From Yinghuangia sp051388915 (GTDB lineage: Bacteria > Actinomycetota > Actinomycetes > Streptomycetales > Streptomycetaceae): 64,000 nucleotides of DNA. The notes beneath the pieces were generated by a model. It made no database searches. It worked only from the letters and a program-made list of their open reading frames with translations, and was not told where the DNA came from. Positions 7,623 through 16,021 of this stretch are shown here, piece by piece. Numbering within the stretch: position 1 is the stretch's first letter; the number at the start of each line of letters is the position of its first letter. The stretch spans positions 1 to 64,000 of the forward strand of contig NZ_JBPKBH010000001.1 in assembly GCF_051388915.1 (NCBI RefSeq), in the 5' to 3' direction. Both the position numbers and the translations under genes were made by a program.

Positions 7623-8474
7623 CTACGCCTTGTCCGCCCCGTCCGGGAACAGCATCGCCGCGACATCCGCGACCTGGTCGCGCAGGCGTTGCCGGGCACC
7701 CTGCCGGGACATGGCCAGGTGGTCGACGATGGCGGTCTCCAGCAGTGCGCGCAGGATGCGGGCCACGCGGGTGCGGCCGTACGGGAGTTCGGGGAACATC
7801 TCGGCCAGCCACCGCGCGATGCTCGCGTCGAGGGCGATGGTGAGACCGCCGGTCACGCCGCGCGAGAGTTCGTCCCCGCGCATGCCCTCGGTGAGCAGCA
7901 GGCGCAGCACCTCGCGTTCCGCCAGCCCGGCCTGCCATAGGCGGGTCATGAGCTCCACGAGCCGTTCGCGGGGCGGGAGTTGGACGTCCACCGGGGGTAC
8001 CCCGGTGAAGCGGTCCGGGTACGAGCGCTCCTTGACCAGCTCGCGCAGCAGGTCGGCCTTCGACGGGAAGTAGTGGTAGAGCGTCGCGACGTTGAGGTCG
8101 CAGGCGGTCGCGAGGTTGCGCATCGAGGTGCCGGCGAAACCCTGCGCGCTCATGAGGGTGAGTGCGGTCCGAAGTATCCGGGCGCGCTGCTGACCGGCTG
8201 GGCTCGCGCCGGTACCCGCAGGCGTGCCCGCGCTCGTACCGACCTGCGCGCCCACCGACGCCCCCACCCCCGCCGCGCCCACTGCCACCCCCGCCACCGC
8301 GCCCGCGTCCACCTGCGTGGCAACCGGCGCATTCGCGCCCGCAGCCACGCTCCCATCGGCCGACGCAGTCGACGACGCACCCGCGGCCGCACCAAGAGAT
8401 GCACCCACAGGCGCACCCACAGGCGCACCCGCGGACGCGCCTGCGGAGACCGGGTTGGCGGGTTGACGTTTCAT
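7623..8474 (-). CDS. TetR-family regulator with long Ala/Gly repeat N-terminus
   Basis: A 283-residue TetR protein. The HTH lies at about residues 88-140 (RARILRTALTLMSAQGFAGTSMRNLA ending in LYHYFPSKADLL, quoted in part), followed by an all-helical ligand domain. Unusually, about 80 residues before the HTH are low-complexity Ala/Gly/Val/Ser with a four-residue period (PVGA, SLGA, VGAS). The ATG at 8474 has GGAAGGG upstream; the frame is open further but without a better start. It is divergent from an acyl-CoA synthetase, so it probably controls that gene in response to an acyl-CoA, by analogy with known TetR regulators of lipid catabolism. Confidence 0.86.
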   Translation of the reverse strand: MKRQPANPVSAGASAGAPVGAPVGASLGAAAGASSTASADGSVAAGANAPVATQVDAGAVAGVAVGAAGVGASVGAQVGTSAGTPAGTGASPAGQQRARILRTALTLMSAQGFAGTSMRNLATACDLNVATLYHYFPSKADLLRELVKERSYPDRFTGVPPVDVQLPPRERLVELMTRLWQAGLAEREVLRLLLTEGMRGDELSRGVTGGLTIALDASIARWLAEMFPELPYGRTRVARILRALLETAIVDHLAMSRQGARQRLRDQVADVAAMLFPDGADKA

Positions 8475-8492
8475 CAGGTGCCACCCTTCCAT

Positions 8493-8506
8493 CAAACGTT
8501 CGTTGG
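8493..8506. promoter_or_regulatory. Putative TetR operator
   Basis: CAAACGTTCGTTGG is an imperfect palindrome around AACG-TT-CGTT, 19 bp upstream of the TetR start and within the divergent spacer. Position and symmetry fit autoregulation; binding is inferred only. Confidence 0.5.
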
Positions 8507-8530
8507 GGCCATACTGCTGGGCAACGTCAA

Positions 8531-8605
8531 GGATCTTGTACTGCGTGATCCTGTGCTCGGTGATCTCGTATTCGGTGATCGTGCAGTCAGCGATCTTGCA
8601 GTCAG
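8531..8605. repeat. 15-bp tandem repeats in the TetR/acyl-CoA synthetase spacer
   Basis: Five 15-bp units of the form (T/C)GATC..TG...TC(G/A)G run from 8531 to 8605, with a partial sixth. They occupy the divergent promoter region. Either strand reads as a pentapeptide-like repeat, but there is no credible start for a gene. Confidence 0.85.
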
Positions 8606-8655
8606 CGATCTGAACTCCGCGGCCGCAGGCCGGCCGCCGGCGAAGGGAACGGCCC

Positions 8656-10197
8656 GTGGCGAACGGCTTCTGGGCGCACGCGCAGGAGAACCCCGGAAAA
8701 CTCGCGCTGGTCGACCCCGGAGGCCGGGAGTGGTCGGCGGGCGAGCTGCTCGCGGCGTCGAACCGCCTGGTGCACGGGCTGCGTTCGGCCGGGATGGCGG
8801 CGGGGGACGTGTTCAGCGTCGTCCTGCCCAACGGGGCCGACTACATCGTGGCCTACCTCGCCGCCGCGCAGGCCGGCTTCTACATCGTGCCGGTCAACAA
8901 CCACCTTGTGGGCGCCGAGCTGGCGTTCATCCTGGAGGACAGCGGCTCGAAGGTGGTCATCGGCCACGAGCGTTTCGCGGACGTCGTGTCCACGGCCGCC
9001 GAGGAGGCCAAGCTGCCTCCCGAGGCCCGCTTCGCGATCGGCGAGGTACCGGGCTTCCGGCCGATCGCCGAGTTGACCGACGGGCAGCCCGACACCCTCC
9101 CCGAGGACCGCGGCGTCGGCATGCCGATGAACTACACCTCCGGCACCACCGGCCGCCCGCGCGGTGTGCGCCGCCCGTTGCCCTCCGGCTCGCCCGAGGA
9201 CGCACGGTACGGCGGCACGCTGCTCATCTACGGCCTGCGCCCCGGCGGTGACAACGTCCACCTCGTCGGTTCGCCGCTCTACCACACCGCCGTCCTGCAA
9301 CACGCCTCGCAGTCGCTGCACATCGGGCACTCGGTCGTCCTGATGGACAAGTGGCTCCCCGAGGAGATGCTGCGCGTCATCGAGCGGCACAAGGTCACCC
9401 ACACGCACATGGTGCCCACGCAGTTCCACCGCCTCCTGCAACTGCCGGACGACGTCAAGGCGAAGTACGACGTCTCCTCCCTCGCCCATGTCGTGCACAG
9501 CGCGGCCCCGTGCCCCGACCACCTCAAGCGCGGAATGATCGACTGGTGGGGCCCGGTCATCGAGGAGTACTACGCCGCCAGCGAGGGCGGCGGCACCTTC
9601 TGCACCTCGCAGGAGTGGCTGGAGCGCCCCGGCACCGTCGGCAAGGCGTGGCCGATCAGCGAGGTCGCGGTCTTCGGCGACGACAACGAGAAGCTGCCGC
9701 CCGGCGAGGTCGGCACGGTCTACATGCTCATGAAGACCGGGGCGTTCAAGTACCACAAGGACGAGGAGAAGACCCGCAAGGGCCGGATCGGCGACTGGTT
9801 CACGGTCGGCGACGTCGGTGTGATGGACGAGGACGGCTACCTGTTCCTGCGGGACCGCAAGATCGACATGATCATCTCGGGCGGGCAGAACATCTACCCC
9901 GCCGAGATCGAGGCCGCGCTGCTGCGCCACCCGGCCGTGGGGGACGTGGCGGTGTTCGGCGTACCCGACGACAACTGGGGCGAGTCGGTCAAGGCCGTCG
10001 TCGAGCCGGTCGAGGGACGTGAGGCGGGCGACGCGCTCGCCGACGAGCTGACCACCTGGTGCGCGGAGCAACTGGCGAGCTACAAGCGCCCGCGCAGTGT
10101 GGACTTCGTCGCGACGATGCCGCGCGACCCGAACGGGAAACTCCAGAAGCGCCGCCTGCGCGACCCGTACTGGGAGGGCCGCGAACGCGCCGTCTGA
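8656..10197 (+). CDS. AMP-forming acyl-CoA synthetase
   Basis: A 513-residue ANL-superfamily enzyme that activates a carboxylic acid to its acyl-CoA through an acyl-adenylate. The P-loop-like motif is YTSGTTGRPRGV, the A5 motif is EYYAASEGGG, the hinge is DRKIDMIISGGQNIYP, and the C-terminal catalytic Lys lies in PNGKLQKRRLR. The GTG start follows GAAGGGA. Size and motifs match FadD-type fatty or steroid-side-chain ligases. It is divergent from the TetR gene and convergent with a second synthetase. The chain specificity cannot be read from sequence. Confidence 0.9.
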   Translation: MANGFWAHAQENPGKLALVDPGGREWSAGELLAASNRLVHGLRSAGMAAGDVFSVVLPNGADYIVAYLAAAQAGFYIVPVNNHLVGAELAFILEDSGSKVVIGHERFADVVSTAAEEAKLPPEARFAIGEVPGFRPIAELTDGQPDTLPEDRGVGMPMNYTSGTTGRPRGVRRPLPSGSPEDARYGGTLLIYGLRPGGDNVHLVGSPLYHTAVLQHASQSLHIGHSVVLMDKWLPEEMLRVIERHKVTHTHMVPTQFHRLLQLPDDVKAKYDVSSLAHVVHSAAPCPDHLKRGMIDWWGPVIEEYYAASEGGGTFCTSQEWLERPGTVGKAWPISEVAVFGDDNEKLPPGEVGTVYMLMKTGAFKYHKDEEKTRKGRIGDWFTVGDVGVMDEDGYLFLRDRKIDMIISGGQNIYPAEIEAALLRHPAVGDVAVFGVPDDNWGESVKAVVEPVEGREAGDALADELTTWCAEQLASYKRPRSVDFVATMPRDPNGKLQKRRLRDPYWEGRERAV

Positions 10198-10210
10198 CGC
10201 ATTGCCCGGA

Positions 10211-10250
10211 GGCGCCCCCGGACCGCACAAACGCGTATTCCGGGGGCGCC
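10211..10250. terminator. Hairpin after the first acyl-CoA synthetase
   Basis: A perfect 12-bp inverted repeat (10211-10222 with 10239-10250) and 16-base loop begins 13 bases after the stop codon. There is no U-tract on the plus strand. Confidence 0.7.
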
Positions 10251-10414
10251 GACCGGAAAGCGATACACCGCCCGGGAAGGCCCGGGTGGTTTATTCGGCG
10301 TTCCCCGGAAAGCTATTTCCCAGCCGCTCCCGAATCATTGGCGCAGCGTGCCCGATTATCCGCGCCGGGCACCGGGGATTATGCCGACAAAAACCCCGCC
10401 GGGCGTACCGAAAA

Positions 10415-10443
10415 GGCCGGACCCGGAAACGGGCCCGGCCTTT
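10415..10443. terminator. Terminator hairpin between convergent synthetase genes
   Basis: An 11-bp stem with one mismatch (10415-10425 with 10430-10440), GAAA loop, followed by TTT and preceded by AAAA, so it could work in both directions. The rest of the 319-bp convergent spacer (10198-10516) shows no gene. Confidence 0.75.
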
Positions 10444-10516
10444 CGCACTCACGTGCGGCGGAGCCGGGTCGGCGTGCCGACGGCACACGCACGCCGACCC
10501 GCCCCCACGCCCGCTG

Positions 10517-12127
10517 CTACTCCGTGCAGACCGACAGCGCCCAGGGCAGGTCCGGCTTGCCCGTGGGAGTGCGCCGCGTCTCCTCGACCAGCCGCAGCAC
10601 GCGGGGCACCTTGTACCCCGCGATCTTCGTCCGGCAGTGCTCCTGGATCGCCTCCAGCGTCGGCTCCCGGCCCACGCGCGGCTGCACGACCACCGCGACG
10701 GTCTGCCCCCAGCGCTCGTGCGGGACGCCCACCACGATCGCGTCGTACACGTCCGGGTGGTCCTTGACCGCGCCCTCGACCTCCTCCGTGAAGATCTTCT
10801 CGCCACCGGAGTTGATGGTCGCCGAGCCCCGGCCGAGCAGCGTGATGAGGCCGTCGCCCTCCAGGCGCGCGTAGTCGCCGGGCACGACGTAGCGCGTGCC
10901 GTCGGGTGCGGTGCGGAAGACCTCGGCGCTCTTGACCGGGTCGCCGAGGTACCCCAGCGGGATGTTGCCCTTGCGGCCCAGGCGGCCGATCACGCCCACC
11001 GGCAGGGGGTTGAGGTCGTCGTCCAGCACCACCGAGTCGGAGATCGCCTTGATGGTGATGCCGCCGCCGTCGGGCGCGGTCTGGCCCTTCACCGCGACGC
11101 CCACGCCGTTCGCGCCGGACTCGGAGGCGCCCACCGCGTCCGAGACCACGACGCCGAGGCGTTCCATGAACGCGTCCTTCAGGCTGGGCGAGAACAGCGC
11201 CGCGCTCGACGCCACCGCGAACAGCGAGGACAGGTCGTACGACCCCTCCGCCCCGTCCGCGCGCGGCTCGTCGACCGCCTCGATCAGCGGGCGCGCCATG
11301 GCGTCCCCGGTGATCATGATGACGTTGACCTTCTCCTCCTCGACCGCCTTCCACACGCCGTGCGCGTCGAACTTGTCGATCAGGACGATGCGTTGGCCCT
11401 TCGACAGGTTGTTCAGCACGCCCCACTGGGTGGCCCCGTGCATCAGCGGCGCGATCGGGAAGAACGTCCCGCTGCCGCCCCGACCCTTCTCGGCCAGCTC
11501 CTCGGGGCGTTCGACGCGCTCGCCGTTGGTCGGGTCGATGCCGCCGCCGAGGGCGAAGATGACGTCCTCCTGACGCCACATCACGCCCTTGGGCATGCCC
11601 GTCGTGCCGCCGGTGAACAGCAGGTAGATGTCGTCGCCCGAGCGCGGCCCGAAGTCGCGCTCCGGGGTGCCCGAGGCGACGGCCTCCTCGTACGGGACCG
11701 CGCCGAGCGGCCCGGTGTCGAGATCGGTGCCGTCCTCGACCACGACCAGGTGGCGCAGCGAGGGGACCTTGGGCGCGACCTCGCCGACCCGGTCGGCGAA
11801 CTGGCGCTGGAAGACCATGGCGACCGGCTTCGCCTGGTCGAGCAGGTACGCCAGTTCCTCGGCGACGTACCGGAAGTTCACGTTGATGCAGACGCCGCGG
11901 ATCTTGTAGATCGCGAGCATCGCCTCCGCCCACTCCACGATGTTGTAGGCGTAAACCGCGACATGGTCGCCCGGCGCGACGCCGGCGTCCGCGAGATGGT
12001 GGGCGAGGCGATTCGCACGCTCTTCCAATTCGGAGTATGTGCGCCGCTCGCCGTTCGCTACGACTGCCTCGCGGTCGGGGTATTGCTCAACCGCGTGCTC
12101 GAAGAGGTCGGCAAGGTTGAATTCCAT
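10517..12127 (-). CDS. AMP-forming acyl-CoA synthetase (FadD19-like)
   Basis: A 536-residue ANL enzyme. Motifs: LLFTGGTTGMPKGV (phosphate binding), ASESGANG in the A5 position, GRGSATINSGGEKIF hinge, and a C-terminal PTGKPDL catalytic Lys region. The TGGTTGMPKGV form and overall length resemble mycobacterial FadD19-type ligases acting on steroid side chains or long acyl groups, but this is recall, not a search. The ATG at 12127 gives the natural N-terminus (MEFNLADLFEHAVEQ); its ribosome site is weak. It is divergent from a crotonase with a 157-bp spacer. Confidence 0.9.
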   Translation of the reverse strand: MEFNLADLFEHAVEQYPDREAVVANGERRTYSELEERANRLAHHLADAGVAPGDHVAVYAYNIVEWAEAMLAIYKIRGVCINVNFRYVAEELAYLLDQAKPVAMVFQRQFADRVGEVAPKVPSLRHLVVVEDGTDLDTGPLGAVPYEEAVASGTPERDFGPRSGDDIYLLFTGGTTGMPKGVMWRQEDVIFALGGGIDPTNGERVERPEELAEKGRGGSGTFFPIAPLMHGATQWGVLNNLSKGQRIVLIDKFDAHGVWKAVEEEKVNVIMITGDAMARPLIEAVDEPRADGAEGSYDLSSLFAVASSAALFSPSLKDAFMERLGVVVSDAVGASESGANGVGVAVKGQTAPDGGGITIKAISDSVVLDDDLNPLPVGVIGRLGRKGNIPLGYLGDPVKSAEVFRTAPDGTRYVVPGDYARLEGDGLITLLGRGSATINSGGEKIFTEEVEGAVKDHPDVYDAIVVGVPHERWGQTVAVVVQPRVGREPTLEAIQEHCRTKIAGYKVPRVLRLVEETRRTPTGKPDLPWALSVCTE

Positions 12128-12284
12128 GGCCGGAGCGTAAGGTGCGAGGGCGCGTGAATTCCATAGTGTGACCGATTTACTGTGCGCCGGGTCTTGTGAC
12201 TCTCTCGACCGCCCTGCACCCTTGACCGAGACAATGATCGTGTTTCCCGTGCCAAATCGGGACGGGGTCGTACAAGGAGGGGCC

Positions 12285-13094
12285 TTGGCCGCCAATCCTC
12301 ATCTTCTGGTCGAACGCCGTGACGGCACGCTCCTGGTCACGCTGAACCGCCCGGAGGCGAAGAACGCGTTCTCCCTGCCGATGCTGGTCGGCCTGTACGA
12401 CGCGTGGCTGGAGGCCGACGCCGACGACGACATCCACTCGATCGTGCTCACCGGCGCGGGCGGCGTCTTCTGCGCCGGCATGGACCTCAAGGCCCTCGCG
12501 GGCGCGGACATGGCCGACGGCGACACCGCCGTCTACCGCGAGCGCATGGCCGCCGACAAGGACCTGCACTGGAAGGCGATGCTCCGCCATCACCGCCCCC
12601 GCAAGCCGTTGATCGCCGCGGTCGAGGGCTTCTGCGTCGCGGGCGGCACCGAGATCCTCCAGGGCACCGACATCCGCGTCGCCGGGGACACCGCGGTCTT
12701 CGCCATCGCGGAGGTGCAGCGTGGCCTGTTCCCGCTGGGTGGCTCGACAGTCCGCCTCCAGCGCCAGATCGGCTACACCAATGCCATGGAGATGCTCCTG
12801 ACCGGCCGCCGCTACAGCGCCGAGGAGGCCCGCGAGATCGGCCTCATCGGCCGTGTGGTCCCGGCCGGGACGGCGGTCGACGCGGCCCTGGAGATCGCCG
12901 CGATCATCAACGGCAACGGCCCGCTCGCGGTCGAGGCGGTCAAGCGCTCGATCATCGAGACGGCCGACCTGTCCGAGGCCGACGCGCTCAAGCGCGAACT
13001 GGAGATCGGCCAGCCGATCTTCGCGACCGCCGACGCGAAGGAGGGTCCGACCGCCTTCGCCCAGAAGCGCAAGCCGGTCTTCCGCCGCGCCTGA
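12285..13094 (+). CDS. Enoyl-CoA hydratase/isomerase (crotonase family)
   Basis: A 269-residue crotonase-fold protein. The first oxyanion-hole segment is FCAGMDLKALAG, the second is GFCVAGGTEIL, and the CoA-binding N-terminus is VTLNRPEAKNAFS. The usual second catalytic Glu position falls near AEVQRGLFPLGGS. It would hydrate or isomerise an unsaturated acyl-CoA, downstream of the neighbouring synthetases. TTG at 12285 is chosen because AGGAGG lies just upstream; a longer frame back to 12168 has no such site. Confidence 0.88.
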   Translation: MAANPHLLVERRDGTLLVTLNRPEAKNAFSLPMLVGLYDAWLEADADDDIHSIVLTGAGGVFCAGMDLKALAGADMADGDTAVYRERMAADKDLHWKAMLRHHRPRKPLIAAVEGFCVAGGTEILQGTDIRVAGDTAVFAIAEVQRGLFPLGGSTVRLQRQIGYTNAMEMLLTGRRYSAEEAREIGLIGRVVPAGTAVDAALEIAAIINGNGPLAVEAVKRSIIETADLSEADALKRELEIGQPIFATADAKEGPTAFAQKRKPVFRRA

Positions 13095-13099
13095 CACGA

Positions 13100-13135
13100 A
13101 CGGCGGGGTTCGGCCCCCGACCCGAACCCCGCCGT
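13100..13135. terminator. Terminator after the crotonase gene
   Basis: Perfect 14-bp stem (13100-13113 with 13122-13135) with an 8-base loop, six bases past the stop. Confidence 0.8.
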
Positions 13136-13269
13136 CGCCACGGAAGCGGACCCTTACGGCGCCCGCCGCCTCCGCAACGCCGGAGGCACCCCCCGCCGCG
13201 TTGCGGGACACTGGAAGCAGCGGCGCCGCGTCCGGCGGCCCGGGTGCGGTGGGGCCGCTGGAGGTTTCC

Positions 13270-13464
13270 ATGCCTGACACCGAGGCACGTGGCGCCGCGG
13301 TCGGTTCCGACGTTCCGCACGGGCACCACGAAGTGCACTCGCCACCGCGCGTGGTGGTGAAGGGGAGCGACGTCCACACCTCGGACGCGGATCTCACGTC
13401 CGAGCAGACCGCGCACGCGTACAAGACGTCGCAGGCCGAAGGGGACCGCACCGACGACGACTGA
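13270..13464 (+). CDS. Small acidic hypothetical protein
   Basis: A 64-residue protein rich in His, Asp and Glu, with no hydrophobic segment. It starts MPDTEARGAAVGSD and ends EGDRTDDD. The ATG follows GGAGG by five bases, which is the main support for it. It lies just past the end of the convergent transporter gene. Function unknown; probably intrinsically disordered. Confidence 0.55.
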   Translation: MPDTEARGAAVGSDVPHGHHEVHSPPRVVVKGSDVHTSDADLTSEQTAHAYKTSQAEGDRTDDD

Positions 13465-13476
13465 GACGACTGAGCG

Positions 13477-15039
13477 TCACGGCCGCACGGACTCGGTGCC
13501 GGTGACCGGGCCGCCTTCGTCCCCGAGCGCGCCCGCCTTGAAAGCGCCGTCCTCGAACGCGCCGTCCCGGGCCCGCCCTTCTCCAGGGGTACGCGCCGCC
13601 CCCGGCAGCAGCAGCGCGGCCGCCGGGCCGATCAGGGCGCCCACCGCGACCACGGCCACCGCGGTCCGGATCCCGCCCACCGACACCAGCACCGCCAGTC
13701 CCGCACCCGAGCCGAACTGCAAGGCGGTGGAAGCCAGTCCGGACGCCGCCCCCTGCTCCGCGTCGGCCACCCCGGACGACGCGGCCACCCACATCGTGGT
13801 GAACACGATGCCCGTGCCGAGCCCGAAGGCCACGATGCCGGGCAGCAGCCGCGGGTACGACGCGGCGTCCGTCATCCCCGCCGCCAGCAGCGCGGCCCCG
13901 CCCGCGGCGACGCCGAAGCCCGCCATCAGCGTGCGGCGCACCCCGAGCCCTCCGGCCAGGCGCTCGCCGACCAGGTTGCCGACGGTGATCGAGAGCGTCG
14001 GCCCGAGGAAAGCGACGCCTGTGCGCAGTGCCGAGTAGCCCATCTCCTGCTGGAACCACAGCGTCAGGAAGAACGGCACCGCTTGCAGCGTCAGCCCGAA
14101 CACCAGAATCACGGCGGCCGCCGCGGTCAGGCTCCGCTGCCGGAACAGGCGCAGCGGCAGCAGCGGATCGGGCGTGCGCGCCTCGACCGCCGCGAATCCG
14201 GCGAGCAGCAGCACCGCGACGGCCGCGGAGCCCAGCACCCGGACGTCGCCCCAGCCCCACTCCGGGCCCTGCGCGATCGCGAACACCAGCAGGGTCAGGC
14301 CGACCGTGCCGGTCAGCGCTCCGGGGAAGTCGAAGCCCTTGCGCCTGGCCGGCCCGGAAACCGAGGCAGCCGTCGGCACCGAGGCGGCAACTGGCACCGA
14401 GGCAGCGGCCGCCGGCACCGAGGCAGCCGTCGGCACCGAGGCCCCCGCGTCCCGCGGCAGCAGCCCGAACGCCGCGACGCCCGCGACCACCACCAGCGGG
14501 ACGTTCACGTAGAACACCGCCTGCCACCCCAGCGCGCTGGTCAGCACGCCGCCGAGCAGCGCCCCCAGGCTGAGCCCGCCGGCCCCCGAAACCGCCCACA
14601 CCGTCAGCGCCCGGGTGCGCGAACGTCCCTCCGCGAACGCCGTGTTGACGAGCGAAAGGGTCGCCGGGAAGAGCACCGCCCCGCCGACACCCTGCACGGC
14701 GCGCGCACCGATCAGGGTGCCGGGCGCGGTCGCGAGGCCGCCGAGCAGCGAGCCGGCGCCGTACAGCACCATGCCGAACACGAACATCCGGCGCCTGCCC
14801 AGCAGATCGGCGAGGCGGCCACCGAGGAGCAGGAGCCCGCCGTAGACGACGGCGTACGAGCTGACGACCCATTGCAGCGAGTGGTCGGAGAAGCCGACGT
14901 CCGCGGCGATCTCGGGCAGCGCGACGTACACGATCGTGAAGTCCAGGGCGGTGATCAGGCCCGCGAGCGCGAGCAGGGCGAGCGTCCACGCGGGCCGCGC
15001 GACGCGCGGCGGCGAGGAGGGCGAGGGCTGGGACGGCAC
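13477..15039 (-). CDS. DHA2-type MFS drug exporter with a repeat-expanded loop
   Basis: A 520-residue transporter with about 14 helices. The motif D(F)TIVYVALPEIAADVGFS in TM1 and the loop 2-3 motif GGRLADLLGRRRMF are typical of the DHA2 multidrug group. The central loop (about residues 195-235) has a six-residue repeat, ASVPTA/ASVPVA, encoded by 18-bp units near 14370-14450. The GTG at 15039 has GGAGG five bases upstream. It is divergent from an MmyB-like regulator, a standard arrangement for regulated efflux. Confidence 0.88.
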   Translation of the reverse strand: MPSQPSPSSPPRVARPAWTLALLALAGLITALDFTIVYVALPEIAADVGFSDHSLQWVVSSYAVVYGGLLLLGGRLADLLGRRRMFVFGMVLYGAGSLLGGLATAPGTLIGARAVQGVGGAVLFPATLSLVNTAFAEGRSRTRALTVWAVSGAGGLSLGALLGGVLTSALGWQAVFYVNVPLVVVAGVAAFGLLPRDAGASVPTAASVPAAAASVPVAASVPTAASVSGPARRKGFDFPGALTGTVGLTLLVFAIAQGPEWGWGDVRVLGSAAVAVLLLAGFAAVEARTPDPLLPLRLFRQRSLTAAAAVILVFGLTLQAVPFFLTLWFQQEMGYSALRTGVAFLGPTLSITVGNLVGERLAGGLGVRRTLMAGFGVAAGGAALLAAGMTDAASYPRLLPGIVAFGLGTGIVFTTMWVAASSGVADAEQGAASGLASTALQFGSGAGLAVLVSVGGIRTAVAVVAVGALIGPAAALLLPGAARTPGEGRARDGAFEDGAFKAGALGDEGGPVTGTESVRP

Positions 15040-15186
15040 GGCGGCCTCCGGCGGAAGGACGCCTCCGGAGAGGCGGTCGGTTCGGACGCCCACCAGCCTC
15101 CGCGGGCGGCCGCCCCGCACCCAGGCCCGGGTTTTGCCTACGCACCGCGTGATCACCCTCGCGTCCGCTCCGGTTATCGTCGCGGT

Positions 15187-16017
15187 GTGGACGCACGCGT
15201 CGAACTGAGCGAGTTCCTGAAGTCCCGCCGGGCCCGTCTCACCCCGGAGGACGTCGGGCTGAAGCCGTACGGCAACCGCCGCCGCGTCGCGGGCCTGCGG
15301 CGCGAGGAGCTGGCGGGCCTCGCCGGGGTCAGCGTCGCGCACTACACGCGGCTGGAGCAGGGTCGGTCGGACAGCGTCTCGGCGGAGGTGCTGGCGGCCA
15401 TCGCCACCGCGCTGCGCCTGGACGACGACGAGCGGACGTACCTGGGCCAGCTCGCCCGGCCGGACGCCCGCACGTGCCCGGTGACGGCCGTCCCGCCGCG
15501 CCCGGGGCTGCGGCACCTGGTGGCGTCGTTCGGCGGCACTCCGGCGATCCTGGTCGGGCGGCACACCGAGATCGTCGCCTGGAACCCCGTCGCGGCCGCG
15601 CTGTTCGGCGACTTCGCGGCGATGCCGGACGGCGAGCGCAGCATCTCCGACCTGATCTTCCGCCGCGCGCACATCCGCGACCTGCACGGCGAGGGCTGGG
15701 AGCGCACCGCCCTCGAACACGTCGCGCACCTGCGGGTGTTGTCGGCGTGCTACCGCGGCGACCGGCTCCTGACCGCGCACATCGAGCGCCTGCGCGCGGA
15801 CAGCACCGACTTCGCGCGCATGTGGGCGGCGCATCCGGTGGCCCGGGCAGGCCACCGGGTCTACCGGCTGACGCACCCCGTGGCCGGCGAACTGGAGCTG
15901 TACGGCGAGCTGGTGACGCTGCCGGGAGACCCCGAGTACAGCGGTCTCGACCTGTTCGCCGCCGAGGCGGGGTCCGCGTCCGAGTGCGCGCTGCGCCGCC
16001 TCGCGGCGGCGGCCTGA
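15187..16017 (+). CDS. XRE/MmyB-like transcriptional regulator
   Basis: A 276-residue protein with an N-terminal HTH (RRRVAGLRREELAGLAGVS, then HYTRLEQGR) and the MmyB-like ligand-binding domain, visible as HTEIVAWNPVAAALFGDF and later RMWAAHPV. These proteins regulate adjacent transporters or oxidoreductases. GTG at 15187 matches the family start (VDARVELSEFLKSRRA), and no ribosome site precedes it, so the transcript may be leaderless. The likely target is the divergent exporter. Its stop is four bases from the convergent membrane protein gene. Confidence 0.88.
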   Translation: MDARVELSEFLKSRRARLTPEDVGLKPYGNRRRVAGLRREELAGLAGVSVAHYTRLEQGRSDSVSAEVLAAIATALRLDDDERTYLGQLARPDARTCPVTAVPPRPGLRHLVASFGGTPAILVGRHTEIVAWNPVAAALFGDFAAMPDGERSISDLIFRRAHIRDLHGEGWERTALEHVAHLRVLSACYRGDRLLTAHIERLRADSTDFARMWAAHPVARAGHRVYRLTHPVAGELELYGELVTLPGDPEYSGLDLFAAEAGSASECALRRLAAAA

Positions 16018-16021
16018 CCGG

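Noticed and set aside
7306..8073. 255-residue plus-strand frame rich in Arg-Glu-Ala repeats
   Set aside because: The open frame is a by-product of the 9-bp array and then runs antisense through the TetR gene. No ribosome site supports it.
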